This document shows, in pieces, positions 55,274 through 64,000 of a DNA stretch of 64,000 nucleotides (position 1 is its first letter; the number at the start of each line of letters is the position of its first letter). The DNA is from Polaribacter sp. SA4-10 (lineage in GTDB: Bacteria > Bacteroidota > Bacteroidia > Flavobacteriales > Flavobacteriaceae), in contig CATIQU010000035.1 of the NCBI GenBank assembly GCA_949519155.1, positions 186,001-250,000 of the forward strand. The letters are read 5' to 3'. The notes beneath the pieces are model-generated. The model searched no databases. It had not been told where the DNA came from and worked only from the letters and a program-made list of their open reading frames with translations. The position numbers and the translations under genes were made by a program.

Positions 55274-57595
55274 TTAACCGATAATTTTCAATTTTACGAA
55301 ACGTAATAAAAGGTTTTTTTTGCCTGCGGTACCAAACTGAATCATGGCTTTTTTATCGGGACCTTTTCCTTCTAAGGAAATTACTTCTCCACTTCCAAAA
55401 CGTTCGTGTTCAATAATATTTCCAACAATAATATCATTGTCAAATAGGTTTCCTTTGGAAGCTGTTTGTGATACTTTTTTTAAGTTTTTTGGAACGACAA
55501 TTTCTTTCTTTTTTGCCAAATCTCGTTCTGTTTTTTTAAGCTGAATTGGTTTTTGAAAACGAATGCCTTTTGGAGCATCATCAAACAAACTTTTATCTAC
55601 AAATCGATTGATAGTAGGTTCAATTGTCTTTGGGGTGATGTAATGCAAGTATTGCGCGTCTATTTCTTCTAAAAACCGACTGGGTTCTGCATCGACTAAC
55701 TTACCCCATCGATAACGCGTTTGTGCATAGCTTAAATAGGCTACTTTTTCGGCTCGGGTAATTGCTACGTAAAACAACCTACGTTCTTCTTCCAATTCAC
55801 TTCGCGTATTCATGCTCATAGCAGATGGAAATAAGTTCTCCTCCAAACCAACAACATACACATGCGAATATTCCAATCCTTTAGATTGGTGAATGGTCAT
55901 TAACGAAATGCTTGGCTTGTCATCGTCCTTTTTAGAATCAAAATCTGTTGCCAATGCAACATCTTCTAAAAAAGAAGTCAAAGAAGTATCTTCTCCTTGC
56001 TCTATTTTATCTGTAATAAAATCTTTAATTCCATTTAATAATTCTTGAACATTCTCTACTTTACTAACCGCTTCTGGAGTGCCGTCTTTTTCCAAATCTT
56101 TAATTAGCTGGGTTTCTTTTACAACAGTTTCGGCAATTTCAAAAGCATTTTTAGTTTGTGATTCTATTTGCAAACGCAACATCATATTCATGAAATTACT
56201 CAATTTATTCTTGGTTCCAGAATTGATTTTTAAATCGATTTTATCAATGTATTTTAACACATCAAAAATGGATTTTTTATAATGGTTTGCTGCAATTGTC
56301 AGTCGGTCTATAGTAGTTGCACCAATCCCTCTTGCTGGATAATTGATGATTCTTTTTAATGCTTCTTCATCATTTGGGTTGATCAATATTCGTAAATAAG
56401 ACAGAATGTCTTTAATTTCTTTTCTTTGGTAAAAGGAAATTCCACCATAAATTTTATAGTCAATCCCTTTTTTACGCAAGGCATCTTCCATGGCTCTGGA
56501 TTGAGAATTGGTTCTATACAAAATAGCAAATTGATCATTTTGCAATTGCAAATTCATCTTAGCATCCCAAATAGATTGTGCCACAAAACGCCCTTCTTCT
56601 CCATCGGAAATTGTACGCATTACTTGAATGAGCTCACCGGTATCATTGGTAGTCCAAACTTCTTTGTCTAATTTGGTTTTATTTTTTTCAATCACAGAGT
56701 TGGCAGCATTTACAATATTGCTGGTCGATCTATAATTTTGTTCTAATTTGAAAGTTTTAACTTCTGGATAATCCTTTTGAAAGTTTAAGATATTTTGAAT
56801 ATTTGCTCCTCGAAAACTATAAATACTTTGCGAATCATCTCCAACCACACAAATGTTTTGAAAACGATCTGCCAATGCTTTTATAATTAAATATTGAGAG
56901 TGATTCGTATCTTGGTACTCATCAACCATGATGTATTTAAAACGACTTTGGTATTTTGCCAAAGATTCTGGAAATCGCGCCAATAACTCGTTGGTTCTCA
57001 ATAACAAATCATCAAAATCCATAGCGCCAGATTTAAAGCATCGATCTACATATTCTTTATAGATCTCCCCCACTTTGGGTCTGCTAGCATGTAAATCTGC
57101 TTCCTGTAAGTCGGCGTTGTTGTAATAGGCTCGTACAGTAACCAAACTATTTTTAAAAGAGGAAATTCTATTTAAAATCTGTTTGGATTTGTAGCGTTCT
57201 TTGTCCAAGCCCATTTCTTTAATAATAGACCCGATCAAACGCACAGAATCCTGAGAATCATAAATGGTAAAGTTGGAAGGAAATCCCAACTTGTCTGCTT
57301 CTGAACGTAAAATTCTTGCAAAAACAGAGTGAAAGGTTCCCATCCATAAATTCTTCGCTTCGGTAGTTCCTACCACCGATGCAATTCGCTCTTTCATCTC
57401 TCTGGCCGCTTTGTTTGTAAACGTCAGTGACAGAATATTGAAGGCATCAACTCCTTGTTTCATTAAATGTGCAATTCGGTAAGTCAACACACGTGTTTTA
57501 CCGGAGCCCGCACCTGCGATGATAATCATGGGGCCATCTTTTTGTAAGACTGCTTGTTTTTGTGCTTCGTTTAAAAAATCTAAGTAACTATCCAA
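55274..57595 (-). CDS. UvrD/PcrA-type superfamily 1 DNA helicase
   Basis: 773 residues. SF1 motifs in order: IIAGAGSGKTRVLTYRIA (I), LTFTNKAAREM (Ia), VDEYQDTN (II), VVGDDSQSIYSFRGA (III), LEQNYRST (IV), SLMTIHQSKGLEYSHVYVVG (V) and FYVAITRAEK (VI). The C-terminal tail includes the tudor-like FGSGEVISLEGKGPDKKAMIQF typical of PcrA/UvrD. It works in nucleotide excision and mismatch repair. Monocistronic and divergent from the DUF7935-like gene. Confidence 0.95.
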   Translation of the reverse strand: MDSYLDFLNEAQKQAVLQKDGPMIIIAGAGSGKTRVLTYRIAHLMKQGVDAFNILSLTFTNKAAREMKERIASVVGTTEAKNLWMGTFHSVFARILRSEADKLGFPSNFTIYDSQDSVRLIGSIIKEMGLDKERYKSKQILNRISSFKNSLVTVRAYYNNADLQEADLHASRPKVGEIYKEYVDRCFKSGAMDFDDLLLRTNELLARFPESLAKYQSRFKYIMVDEYQDTNHSQYLIIKALADRFQNICVVGDDSQSIYSFRGANIQNILNFQKDYPEVKTFKLEQNYRSTSNIVNAANSVIEKNKTKLDKEVWTTNDTGELIQVMRTISDGEEGRFVAQSIWDAKMNLQLQNDQFAILYRTNSQSRAMEDALRKKGIDYKIYGGISFYQRKEIKDILSYLRILINPNDEEALKRIINYPARGIGATTIDRLTIAANHYKKSIFDVLKYIDKIDLKINSGTKNKLSNFMNMMLRLQIESQTKNAFEIAETVVKETQLIKDLEKDGTPEAVSKVENVQELLNGIKDFITDKIEQGEDTSLTSFLEDVALATDFDSKKDDDKPSISLMTIHQSKGLEYSHVYVVGLEENLFPSAMSMNTRSELEEERRLFYVAITRAEKVAYLSYAQTRYRWGKLVDAEPSRFLEEIDAQYLHYITPKTIEPTINRFVDKSLFDDAPKGIRFQKPIQLKKTERDLAKKKEIVVPKNLKKVSQTASKGNLFDNDIIVGNIIEHERFGSGEVISLEGKGPDKKAMIQFGTAGKKNLLLRFVKLKIIG

Positions 57596-57698
57596 TCGTT
57601 TTATTTTTGAAGAATTTAAAGCGTGAATTTAAGAATTCTTTGGGTCTAATTCGATGCGAATTGCTTTTTTTATTCACAATATTTACACTTAAAAAAAG

Positions 57699-57706
57699 TA
57701 CATTTG
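57699..57706 (+). promoter_or_regulatory. -7 promoter motif (DUF7935-like gene)
   Basis: TACATTTG, an exact TAnnTTTG match, 20 nt before the ATG at 57727. Confidence 0.5.
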
Positions 57707-57726
57707 TTTTCTGAAAGACGATAGAA

Positions 57727-58242
57727 ATGGAAGATAAAATAATTGAAAGTATTGGGTATCTTTTACCTGCAGCAGTTACGGGCTATATTGCCTATTATAT
57801 GTTCAACCGTTTTGTAAACAATACAGACGGCAACACAAGGGCTAACGTAATGGCTAAAAAAAACAAAGATGTTTTGGCGGTCAAACTTCAGGCTTATGAA
57901 CGCATGTTTTTGTTCTCGGATAGAATTAACCCTGTAAAAATATTGGTGCGCATCTCTCCAATTTCAGAAAAAACTCAAGAATACCTGCAACTTTTAATGG
58001 CGAATATCGAACAGGAGTTTGAGCACAATTTGGTGCAACAAATGTATGTTTCTACAGATGCTTGGACTGCTGTGGTGGGCGCAAAGAATGCCGTTCTAAA
58101 GAAATTGAAGCAGGTTGCCGAAAGTGCGAACACTGCCAATGCATTGCGAGAAACTGTTTTAATTGATTATTCAAAAACAATATCGCCTACTGAAACTGCA
58201 ATTGCCATTATAAAAAATGATGTAAAGAAGTTGTTGAAATAG
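57727..58242 (+). CDS. DUF7935-like membrane-anchored protein
   Basis: 171 residues. One N-terminal membrane segment (ESIGYLLPAAVTGYIAYYMF) is followed by a soluble helical domain with KLQAYERMFLFSDRINPVKILVRI and LVQQMYVSTDAWTAVVGAKN. I associate this pattern with a conserved flavobacterial family (DUF7935) of unknown function. Divergent from the UvrD/PcrA gene, monocistronic. Confidence 0.72.
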   Translation: MEDKIIESIGYLLPAAVTGYIAYYMFNRFVNNTDGNTRANVMAKKNKDVLAVKLQAYERMFLFSDRINPVKILVRISPISEKTQEYLQLLMANIEQEFEHNLVQQMYVSTDAWTAVVGAKNAVLKKLKQVAESANTANALRETVLIDYSKTISPTETAIAIIKNDVKKLLK

Positions 58243-58426
58243 AAAGCTGTTCTACTAATTGTTTGTTCGTTTTTTAGATCCCTCAAATTCAGGAGACTTT
58301 GCGGAGCGGAGTATTGGTATATGAAAAGTAGCAGAATAAAAATGCAATTACTTTCAGTTTGTTAATAAAGATAGTAGAAAAGCACAACCTCTTTACTTGA
58401 AATAAAGCAATTAAGAGTGTCGCGTT

Positions 58427-60340
58427 TTAGAACTGTAAACGTACCCCAATGTTATAATTTCTTCCGCGGGTAGTATATCCAGCAATTTCTTGAAAGTCTT
58501 CATTAAAGATGTTAGTAACACTTACATAGAAAGTAACAGTATCTGCTAACATGCTATGATTTACAAAAAAATCGACCAAATTATAAGAAGCCAATGCAAC
58601 GTTTCCAAAATCTTTTGTTTCATCAACAAATCGATAACTTAAAGAAGTAAACGTGGATGGCAATACCTGGTAGTCTGCTTTTACAAAAAATTTGTTTTGA
58701 GGAATTTTAAGTAATAAACTTTCATCTCTATCGATAAAGGTATAATTGGCAGAGAGACGCATTTTATCAGTAGCCTTAAAAGTGATTTCAGTTTCAACTC
58801 CTTTCGCAGAAAAAGTCCCGAAATCGTTAATTGTCTGATAGCTTATTGGGTCGTATCCAATTTTATTGGTTTCTTCTCTATAGAAATAAGTAGCATTCAG
58901 TGCTATTTTTTTGGAGAAACGAACTTCAAAACCACCTTCAACAGTCACGTCCTCTTCCGGTAATAGTGAATCAATCGAAGGAAGTTTAGTAAAAATCTCT
59001 GATAATGTTGGGGTTACAAAAGCCGTGCTGTAAGAAGCAAAAACCTTTGCATCATTTTTTAAAAAACGAAAGTTATAAGATGGGTTGACATTGAAAACTA
59101 GGTTTTGGTCGTATTCACTATGAATGTTTAAACGAGTTCCAGCATTCAAGTGAAATCCAAAGTTACTGTTGTAATTAAATGACACGTACGGATCATAGAA
59201 ATGTTGCTTTCCAGTTCCTTTTTCAATGGCGCTATACGCCGTTTGTTGCTTCATGTCTTGAAACTGCGCTGTAAACCCAACTAAAAATGAATATTCTTTA
59301 TTTATCTTATAATTATTAAACACATCCAATCCATACACTTCACCATTAAAATAATCTTCAGAAGGCGTTTCATTTCTTTGAATCCCTGTGAAAAAAGTTC
59401 TCACTTTTAACATCCCCTTCTCGTATTTAAAATCTGAATTGACTCCAAATCTTTTTTGAAAACTTTCTAACGTGTTATTTCTATCCGCAGGAATGCTTGC
59501 ATAGGTTACCGGATCATAATCAGCACCATCAAAATCAGTTGAAAACTCATTATAACTCGTAAAAACACCAATTTTAAGTTTATTGCTTAGATGAAAGTTC
59601 AAATTCAATAAAACGTTTTTTCGGGTAAATGCATCTTCTTCAAACTGAGCTCCTGTACTGCTTTCTGCAGCAGACAAACCGTTTGAACTAGTACCATTTA
59701 AGGCAAGTAAATAATCTACGCTCGCTATGGTTCCATTCATGTTAAAACTTGTCGCATAGGTATCCCCTGCAAAACGACTGTCTTCAGAAGATGCATTTGT
59801 ACCAACAGAAGTATTTAAAGTTGCAGCAAATTCCTTTTTAGAAGTCTTTTTTAAGAGAATATTAATAACACCAGTCGCAGCACCCGTTCCATATAAAGTA
59901 GAAGAAGCTCCTTTTAAAACTTCAATACTTTCTATTTGACTAATGTCTATTTGACGCAAATCAAAATCGCCATTAAATGAGGATGGATCATTAACAGAAA
60001 CACCATTAATTAAAATCGCTACCTGTCGGTTTCTACCACCTCGGATATAGTAGCCTAAATTCTGTCCTTTTGTACTAAAATTACCATTAATTTCTACACC
60101 TGGAACATCATTTAGTAAATCTAAAACAGTTTTTCCTGCGCTATTTTTAATCGTCTCTTGCGTAATTTTATACACAATTTTCCCAATATTTTTAGTATTG
60201 GTTTCAAACTTCGTAGCGGTAACTACTACCTCATCTAATTTTTCTACTTTTTCTTTTTGCTTTTCATTTTTTTGCGCGAAAAGGGTTGTGCTGGAAAAAC
60301 TACATGCCAAAACACCTACAAATAAAATTTGTTTTTTCAT
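58427..60340 (-). CDS. btuB: TonB-dependent receptor, BtuB-like (cobalamin)
   Basis: 637 residues from the ATG at 60340, giving signal peptide MKKQILFVGVLACSFSSTTL then FAQ. A plug domain (residues about 40-160: VVVTATKFETNTKNIGKIV, LLNDVPGVEINGNFS, IESIEVLKGASSTLYGTGA) precedes a 22-strand barrel ending in an aromatic C-terminus (LQF). A cobalamin riboswitch about 95-280 nt upstream on the same strand assigns the substrate class to B12 or a related corrinoid. It works with the divergent BtuF-like binding protein. Confidence 0.92.
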   Translation of the reverse strand: MKKQILFVGVLACSFSSTTLFAQKNEKQKEKVEKLDEVVVTATKFETNTKNIGKIVYKITQETIKNSAGKTVLDLLNDVPGVEINGNFSTKGQNLGYYIRGGRNRQVAILINGVSVNDPSSFNGDFDLRQIDISQIESIEVLKGASSTLYGTGAATGVINILLKKTSKKEFAATLNTSVGTNASSEDSRFAGDTYATSFNMNGTIASVDYLLALNGTSSNGLSAAESSTGAQFEEDAFTRKNVLLNLNFHLSNKLKIGVFTSYNEFSTDFDGADYDPVTYASIPADRNNTLESFQKRFGVNSDFKYEKGMLKVRTFFTGIQRNETPSEDYFNGEVYGLDVFNNYKINKEYSFLVGFTAQFQDMKQQTAYSAIEKGTGKQHFYDPYVSFNYNSNFGFHLNAGTRLNIHSEYDQNLVFNVNPSYNFRFLKNDAKVFASYSTAFVTPTLSEIFTKLPSIDSLLPEEDVTVEGGFEVRFSKKIALNATYFYREETNKIGYDPISYQTINDFGTFSAKGVETEITFKATDKMRLSANYTFIDRDESLLLKIPQNKFFVKADYQVLPSTFTSLSYRFVDETKDFGNVALASYNLVDFFVNHSMLADTVTFYVSVTNIFNEDFQEIAGYTTRGRNYNIGVRLQF

Positions 60341-60433
60341 TTTTTTTTGATTTAATTGAAACAATAAATCAGGTAAATTTCGTGTACGAACTCGTATTAG
60401 TACATAAACTTTTATCCCGAAAGTTTTTAACTC

Positions 60434-60622
60434 GTGATGATGGGCAGGTCTCCTGACTTGTTTTTATGTTACTTTGCCTTCCCAATTACACATCAGTGGC
60501 AAAAGTTGAAGTAACATCCTCTAAAGAGGTGCTGAATACTGAAATAAATTCAGCATAAGTTTCAGCATAAACTTACAGTTGCGGGAACAGTTCTGGATTT
60601 TAACCAGATTCCCTTTTAATTT
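60434..60622 (-). promoter_or_regulatory. Cobalamin riboswitch (AdoCbl type)
   Basis: On the minus strand the order of conserved blocks is complete: AAAAGGGAATC, a CCCGCAACTGTAAG block, GCCACTG, GGGAAGGC (the B12 box region) and the 3' GACCTGCC closing element, with variable hairpins between. It lies in the leader of the TonB-dependent receptor gene. No T-run hairpin follows, so control may be at translation. The extent is set by the outermost conserved blocks and could be a few bases longer. Confidence 0.93.
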
Positions 60623-60727
60623 GATACCAAACGACTGTGATATCAAAACCTAAAATCGATGCAAAAATAATATAAAAATTGTTAATACAAAAATTGTTTT
60701 GTAATCTTGTTGCATAATTTAACAGAA

Positions 60728-61867
60728 ATGAAAATTGATTCCTTAAAAATTGTAATCGTTGCATTGCTTCTAGCTATTGTTTCCTGTAAAAAGGAAGTGC
60801 AGACAACAGCTTTAAAATTGGCTTCCTCAAAAATTACACATGCCAAAGGCTTTGATATTATTGAAGAAAAGGGCGTTAAAAAACTGGTTATAAAATCCGC
60901 ATACCAAAATTCGACCGAAGTTACTACCTATCATATCTATAAAAAAATGCCCATTGCTGCACTAGCAAACGCTCAATTAAATACGATTCAAGTTCCAGTA
61001 AAAAATATTGTTGTTACCTCTACCACACACATTCCAATGGTTGAGTTGTTACAGTCAGAAAATGCTATTATTGGGTTTCCAAATGGAAAGTATGTTTCAT
61101 CGGAACGCACAAGGAATTTATTGGATGCTGGAAAGATTGCTGAAATTGGAAAAGAAAACTCTTTAAACACCGAAATTTTATTGAATCTACAACCCGAGCT
61201 CGTGGTAGGATTCAGTGTTACCTCACCCGATAGAAGTTTGACAACCCTACAAAAAGCAGGAATAAACGTCATCTACAATGGCGATTGGCTAGAAGAAACT
61301 CCGTTAGGAAAAGCAGAATGGATTAAATTTTTTGGCGTTTTATTTGACAAAGAAAAAGAGGCAGACAGTATTTTTAAAGCGATTGAAACCAATTATCTAA
61401 ATGCTAAAAAAAGTGCTTTAATGGGACTTAAAAAGCCCACTGTTTTATCCGGAGCAATTATGAGTAAAGACATCTGGAATTTACCGGCGGGCGAAAGTTT
61501 TGTAGCACAGTTTTTAAAAGATGCGAATCTTACTTATTTATGGAAAGACACCAAAGGAAAAGGAAGCTTGTCCTTAAGTTTTGAAAGCGTTTTTGACAAA
61601 GGTGTTAATGCTGATATTTGGATTGCTCCTGGCTATTTCGCCTCAAAAAAGCAGCTTCTAGAAAGTAATGCGTTGTATGCTAAATTCAAAGCATTTCAAG
61701 ACAATAACATCTATACGCCAACTACAAAAAAAGGAAAGTCGGGCGGTGTTCTATACTATGAATTGGCAACAACAAGGCCTGATTTGGTATTAAAAGACAT
61801 TATTAAAATTACAAATCCAGCATTGTTACCGGATTATAAATTGGTGTTTTTTGAAAAAATGAAGTAA
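60728..61867 (+). CDS. BtuF-like ABC transporter substrate-binding lipoprotein
   Basis: 379 residues from the ATG at 60728, which gives a lipoprotein signal ending IVSC (Cys20). A periplasmic-binding-protein type 2 fold of the BtuF/FhuD class: IIGFPNGKYVSSERTRNLLD, then LLNLQPELVVGFSV and ADIWIAPGYF. It is divergent from the riboswitch-controlled receptor, so it most likely binds corrinoids, though haem or siderophore use cannot be excluded. No permease or ATPase gene follows; convergent parC comes next. Confidence 0.88.
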   Translation: MKIDSLKIVIVALLLAIVSCKKEVQTTALKLASSKITHAKGFDIIEEKGVKKLVIKSAYQNSTEVTTYHIYKKMPIAALANAQLNTIQVPVKNIVVTSTTHIPMVELLQSENAIIGFPNGKYVSSERTRNLLDAGKIAEIGKENSLNTEILLNLQPELVVGFSVTSPDRSLTTLQKAGINVIYNGDWLEETPLGKAEWIKFFGVLFDKEKEADSIFKAIETNYLNAKKSALMGLKKPTVLSGAIMSKDIWNLPAGESFVAQFLKDANLTYLWKDTKGKGSLSLSFESVFDKGVNADIWIAPGYFASKKQLLESNALYAKFKAFQDNNIYTPTTKKGKSGGVLYYELATTRPDLVLKDIIKITNPALLPDYKLVFFEKMK

Positions 61868-61968
61868 CCCTTATTTATAAATAAGAATTTTATTAAACCT
61901 TAATCATTCACTAATCTTAAAGCATTTTCTTAGCTTAAATCTTCTTTCAAGGCGGAAAGCGCCCCTAT

Positions 61969-64000
61969 TTAAAAAAGAGATTGCTGTGTATCATCATCTG
62001 TATTTTCTTTTTTCTTTTGTATCGCTTTCTTTAAAAGGGCTTCTTTTTTATTCTCTTTACTGGGAAGCGCTAACTCAGAAGGATTTTGAACAGAAGCTAC
62101 ATCCATTGGTAACGTTTCTTCGATAACCTCTTTTTCTATCACTTCCATATTATCAGATGAAGGTTCTTCTGGTTCATCAAAGGGCAATGACTCCAATAAA
62201 TTTACCTGCTTAATTTTATTGGTGGTCAATTGATTTCCTTGTGCTTTGATTCCTTTGATAGAAATAAAAGTTTCAAAATTGATGGTTTGATTTTCAATAT
62301 TTCTTTTGGAATACACAATTTCTGCCATCGGCCTGTAATCTGTCGCCACAATTTCTAGTTGCGATTTCGGATGATCGCCAAAAAGAGTTTCTTCTTTGTC
62401 AGTGGTTTCCATTAAAAAACGTTTGATGTAATAACGCTCTTTCTCTCCATCAAAATAAATTGCAGAAATGGGTTTGTTTGGTTTCCATTTTTCCAACACA
62501 ATCATATCATTTTCAAAATGCATGGCCAAATCTGGTTTTACCGCTTTTGCTTTTCCACTTTGTGAAATGATTAACAACTTGTCTTCTGCTTTAAATTCTC
62601 CTAAAAGATCTCCTCTATCGTCTACATTTAAACGTTGTACAGCTTCATCAAACCATATTTTACGTGGTTTTAAGGTAGAAACTCCTGCTGATTTAAAATC
62701 GATAGATTTGATAGTGTATTTGGTAATTGTGTTTCCTCTTACTGCCCTACCTTTTACACCAAGGTCTGCAAAATCAAGATCCCACTTCAGCTTCTTAACA
62801 CTTCCAACAGCTCTTAAATTTACGGTAACTAGTTCCGCCTCTCCGTTTGGATTTGCTGTAAAATACAACACTTTAGAACCTTTATTTTCATTGGTTAAAT
62901 CGTACTCTTTATCTCGCGTAACCGAAGTAACATTAAAACGCTTCATATAAGAAGGGCCTTTTGCACCATCTCGATACATAAAATTATAAACCGTTCGTTT
63001 GTCTTTCTTTTTAAAAATGGCGACATGAATAATGTCTTTTCCAACAAAGATTTTTGAATCTATTTTGGTCACCATCATTTTACCGTCTTTTCTAAAAACA
63101 ATCACATCATCGATGTCCGAACAATCCGTTACAAATTCATCTCTTTTTAGTGAAGTACCAATAAAACCTTCTTCTCTATTTACATAAAGCTTGGCGTTGT
63201 TCATGGCTACCTTAGAGGCAACGATATCATCAAATATTCTAATGTCTGTTTTGCGTTCTTTTCCTTTTCCGTAGGTTTCTTTTAAACGCTTAAAGTAATC
63301 GATTGCAAATACAATTAAGTTGGCTAAATGCCCTTTTACAACAGCAATCTTATCTTCTAAACCTTGTATAAATTGTTTGGCTTTGTCGATATCAAATTTT
63401 GATATTTTCTTGATTCTAATTTCTGTCAAACGAACAATATCTTCCTCTGTGATTGCACGTTTTAAATGTTTTATATGTGGCTTTAATCCAGCATCAATTG
63501 CTTGGATAACGCCTTCCCAAGTTTCTTGGTCTTCAATATCTCGATAGATTCTGTTTTCAATAAAAATACGTTCCAAAGAAGAAAAATGCCATTGTTCTTC
63601 CAATTCGTTTAATTGAATCTCTAATTCCTTTTTCAACAAGTCCACCGTTAAATCTGTAGAATGTTTTAACATTTCGGTAACGCCTACAAAAACGGGTTTG
63701 TTATCTTCAATAGTACAACACAAGGGTGAAATAGAATTTTCACAATTTGTAAATGCATACAGCGCATCAATGGTTTTATCTGGCGAAACATTTGGAGGTA
63801 AATGCACTAATATTTCTACTTCTGCAGCAGTGTTATCTTCTATTTTTTTAATTTTTATTTTACCTTTTTCATTGGCTTTTATAATACTGTCAATAAGTGT
63901 TGTAGTCGTCGTTCCAAAAGGAATTTCATTGATAACCAATGTCTTTTTGTCCAATTGAGCAATTTTTGCTCGAACACGCACTTTTCCACCGCGTTTTCCG
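61969..64000 (-). CDS. parC: DNA topoisomerase IV (or gyrase) subunit A, C-terminal part (runs off right edge)
   Basis: 676 residues are visible; the frame stays open through 64000 (GGKVRVRAKI), so the N-terminal breakage-reunion part with the active Tyr is outside. The visible part is the rest of the breakage-reunion domain (LVINEIPFGTTTTTLID, coiled coil with IENRIYRDIEDQETW) and a six-bladed C-terminal pinwheel (SGKAKAVKPDL, with KTIDSKIF-like repeats). No GyrA-box is apparent, favouring ParC. The tail is Lys/Glu-rich. It introduces or resolves supercoils and decatenates chromosomes. Confidence 0.92.
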   Translation of the reverse strand, partial: GKRGGKVRVRAKIAQLDKKTLVINEIPFGTTTTTLIDSIIKANEKGKIKIKKIEDNTAAEVEILVHLPPNVSPDKTIDALYAFTNCENSISPLCCTIEDNKPVFVGVTEMLKHSTDLTVDLLKKELEIQLNELEEQWHFSSLERIFIENRIYRDIEDQETWEGVIQAIDAGLKPHIKHLKRAITEEDIVRLTEIRIKKISKFDIDKAKQFIQGLEDKIAVVKGHLANLIVFAIDYFKRLKETYGKGKERKTDIRIFDDIVASKVAMNNAKLYVNREEGFIGTSLKRDEFVTDCSDIDDVIVFRKDGKMMVTKIDSKIFVGKDIIHVAIFKKKDKRTVYNFMYRDGAKGPSYMKRFNVTSVTRDKEYDLTNENKGSKVLYFTANPNGEAELVTVNLRAVGSVKKLKWDLDFADLGVKGRAVRGNTITKYTIKSIDFKSAGVSTLKPRKIWFDEAVQRLNVDDRGDLLGEFKAEDKLLIISQSGKAKAVKPDLAMHFENDMIVLEKWKPNKPISAIYFDGEKERYYIKRFLMETTDKEETLFGDHPKSQLEIVATDYRPMAEIVYSKRNIENQTINFETFISIKGIKAQGNQLTTNKIKQVNLLESLPFDEPEEPSSDNMEVIEKEVIEETLPMDVASVQNPSELALPSKENKKEALLKKAIQKKKENTDDDTQQSLF

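Noticed and set aside
58243..58426. Small gene or RNA between the DUF7935-like gene and the receptor
   Set aside because: No open frame with a start and good codon pattern, and no stable hairpin with a T-run, was found there.
61868..61895. AT-only palindrome (CTTATT...AATAAG) after the BtuF-like gene as a terminator
   Set aside because: The stem has no G-C core beyond its ends and only four following Ts, too weak to call.
62468..62950. 160-codon open frame on the plus strand opposite parC
   Set aside because: It lies wholly within the conserved parC frame, has no family features, and its composition mirrors the complementary strand. The same holds for long antisense frames opposite hisD (15149-15478), typA (19619-20026), hisF and hisH.
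1..64000. tRNA genes, rRNA genes, CRISPR arrays, insertion sequences, prophage
   Set aside because: I looked through the intergenic stretches and found no cloverleaf, no regular repeat-spacer array, no transposase or integrase and no long inverted repeats.

Overview
The window looks like chromosomal DNA of a marine-type flavobacterium (Bacteroidota, Flavobacteriaceae, close to Polaribacter or Tenacibaculum; genus not settled). Evidence: AT-rich sequence; promoters of the TAnnTTTG type ahead of many genes; almost no Shine-Dalgarno sites; a type IX secretion sorting domain; a bifunctional hisB and a fused hisIE; bacillithiol synthesis (bshA); a split transketolase; and families largely confined to Bacteroidota (DUF4290, DUF3810, OstA-like). 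No insertion sequence, prophage, integrase, tRNA, rRNA operon or CRISPR array was seen.

Layout. 1-9600: end of a cold-shock protein, a secreted haloperoxidase-like enzyme, a small HTH/membrane-protein pair, MaoC hydratase, TRIC-like channel, DEAD-box helicase, thioesterase, MATE exporter, DUF2461 and DUF1853. 9626-16853 (minus): a complete histidine operon hisG-D-C-B-H-A-F-IE. It is preceded by an 18-codon leader peptide with four consecutive His codons and an intrinsic terminator, that is, a classical attenuator. 17115-18687: a decayed PAS/histidine-kinase pseudogene with three in-frame stops. 18745-23861: a small unknown gene, typA, a LETM1-like small protein with proline dehydrogenase, and aroB.

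23904-25813 (plus) is the most interesting accessory segment. Four tightly packed genes encode a fulvocin C-related lipoprotein, a 71-residue peptide with eight cysteines that resembles the bacteriocin fulvocin C, a membrane-anchored TlpA-like thioredoxin, and a DUF1573 lipoprotein. It reads as a cysteine-rich peptide/bacteriocin-like operon with its own disulfide enzyme.

25810-47590: bshA, orphan N-terminal transketolase subunit, a secreted protein of the family often labelled asparagine synthetase B, dnaB, DUF3810, two amidohydrolase-family proteins, a TrmH-type rRNA methyltransferase, polyphosphate glucokinase, M48 protease, relA/spoT, fur, purA, an OstA/LptA-like protein, a class III aminotransferase and a small exported protein. 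47706-58242: acnB, RNase P RNA, dnaJ-grpE, murA (active-site Cys replaced by Asp), DUF4290, a UvrD/PcrA helicase and a DUF7935-like protein. 58427-64000: a TonB-dependent receptor under a cobalamin riboswitch, a divergent BtuF-like binding lipoprotein, and topoisomerase IV subunit A running off the right edge.

Most of the window is conserved housekeeping sequence. The points worth a second look are the fulvocin-like operon, the his attenuator, the kinase pseudogene, the MurA substitution and the partly degenerate amidohydrolase domains.
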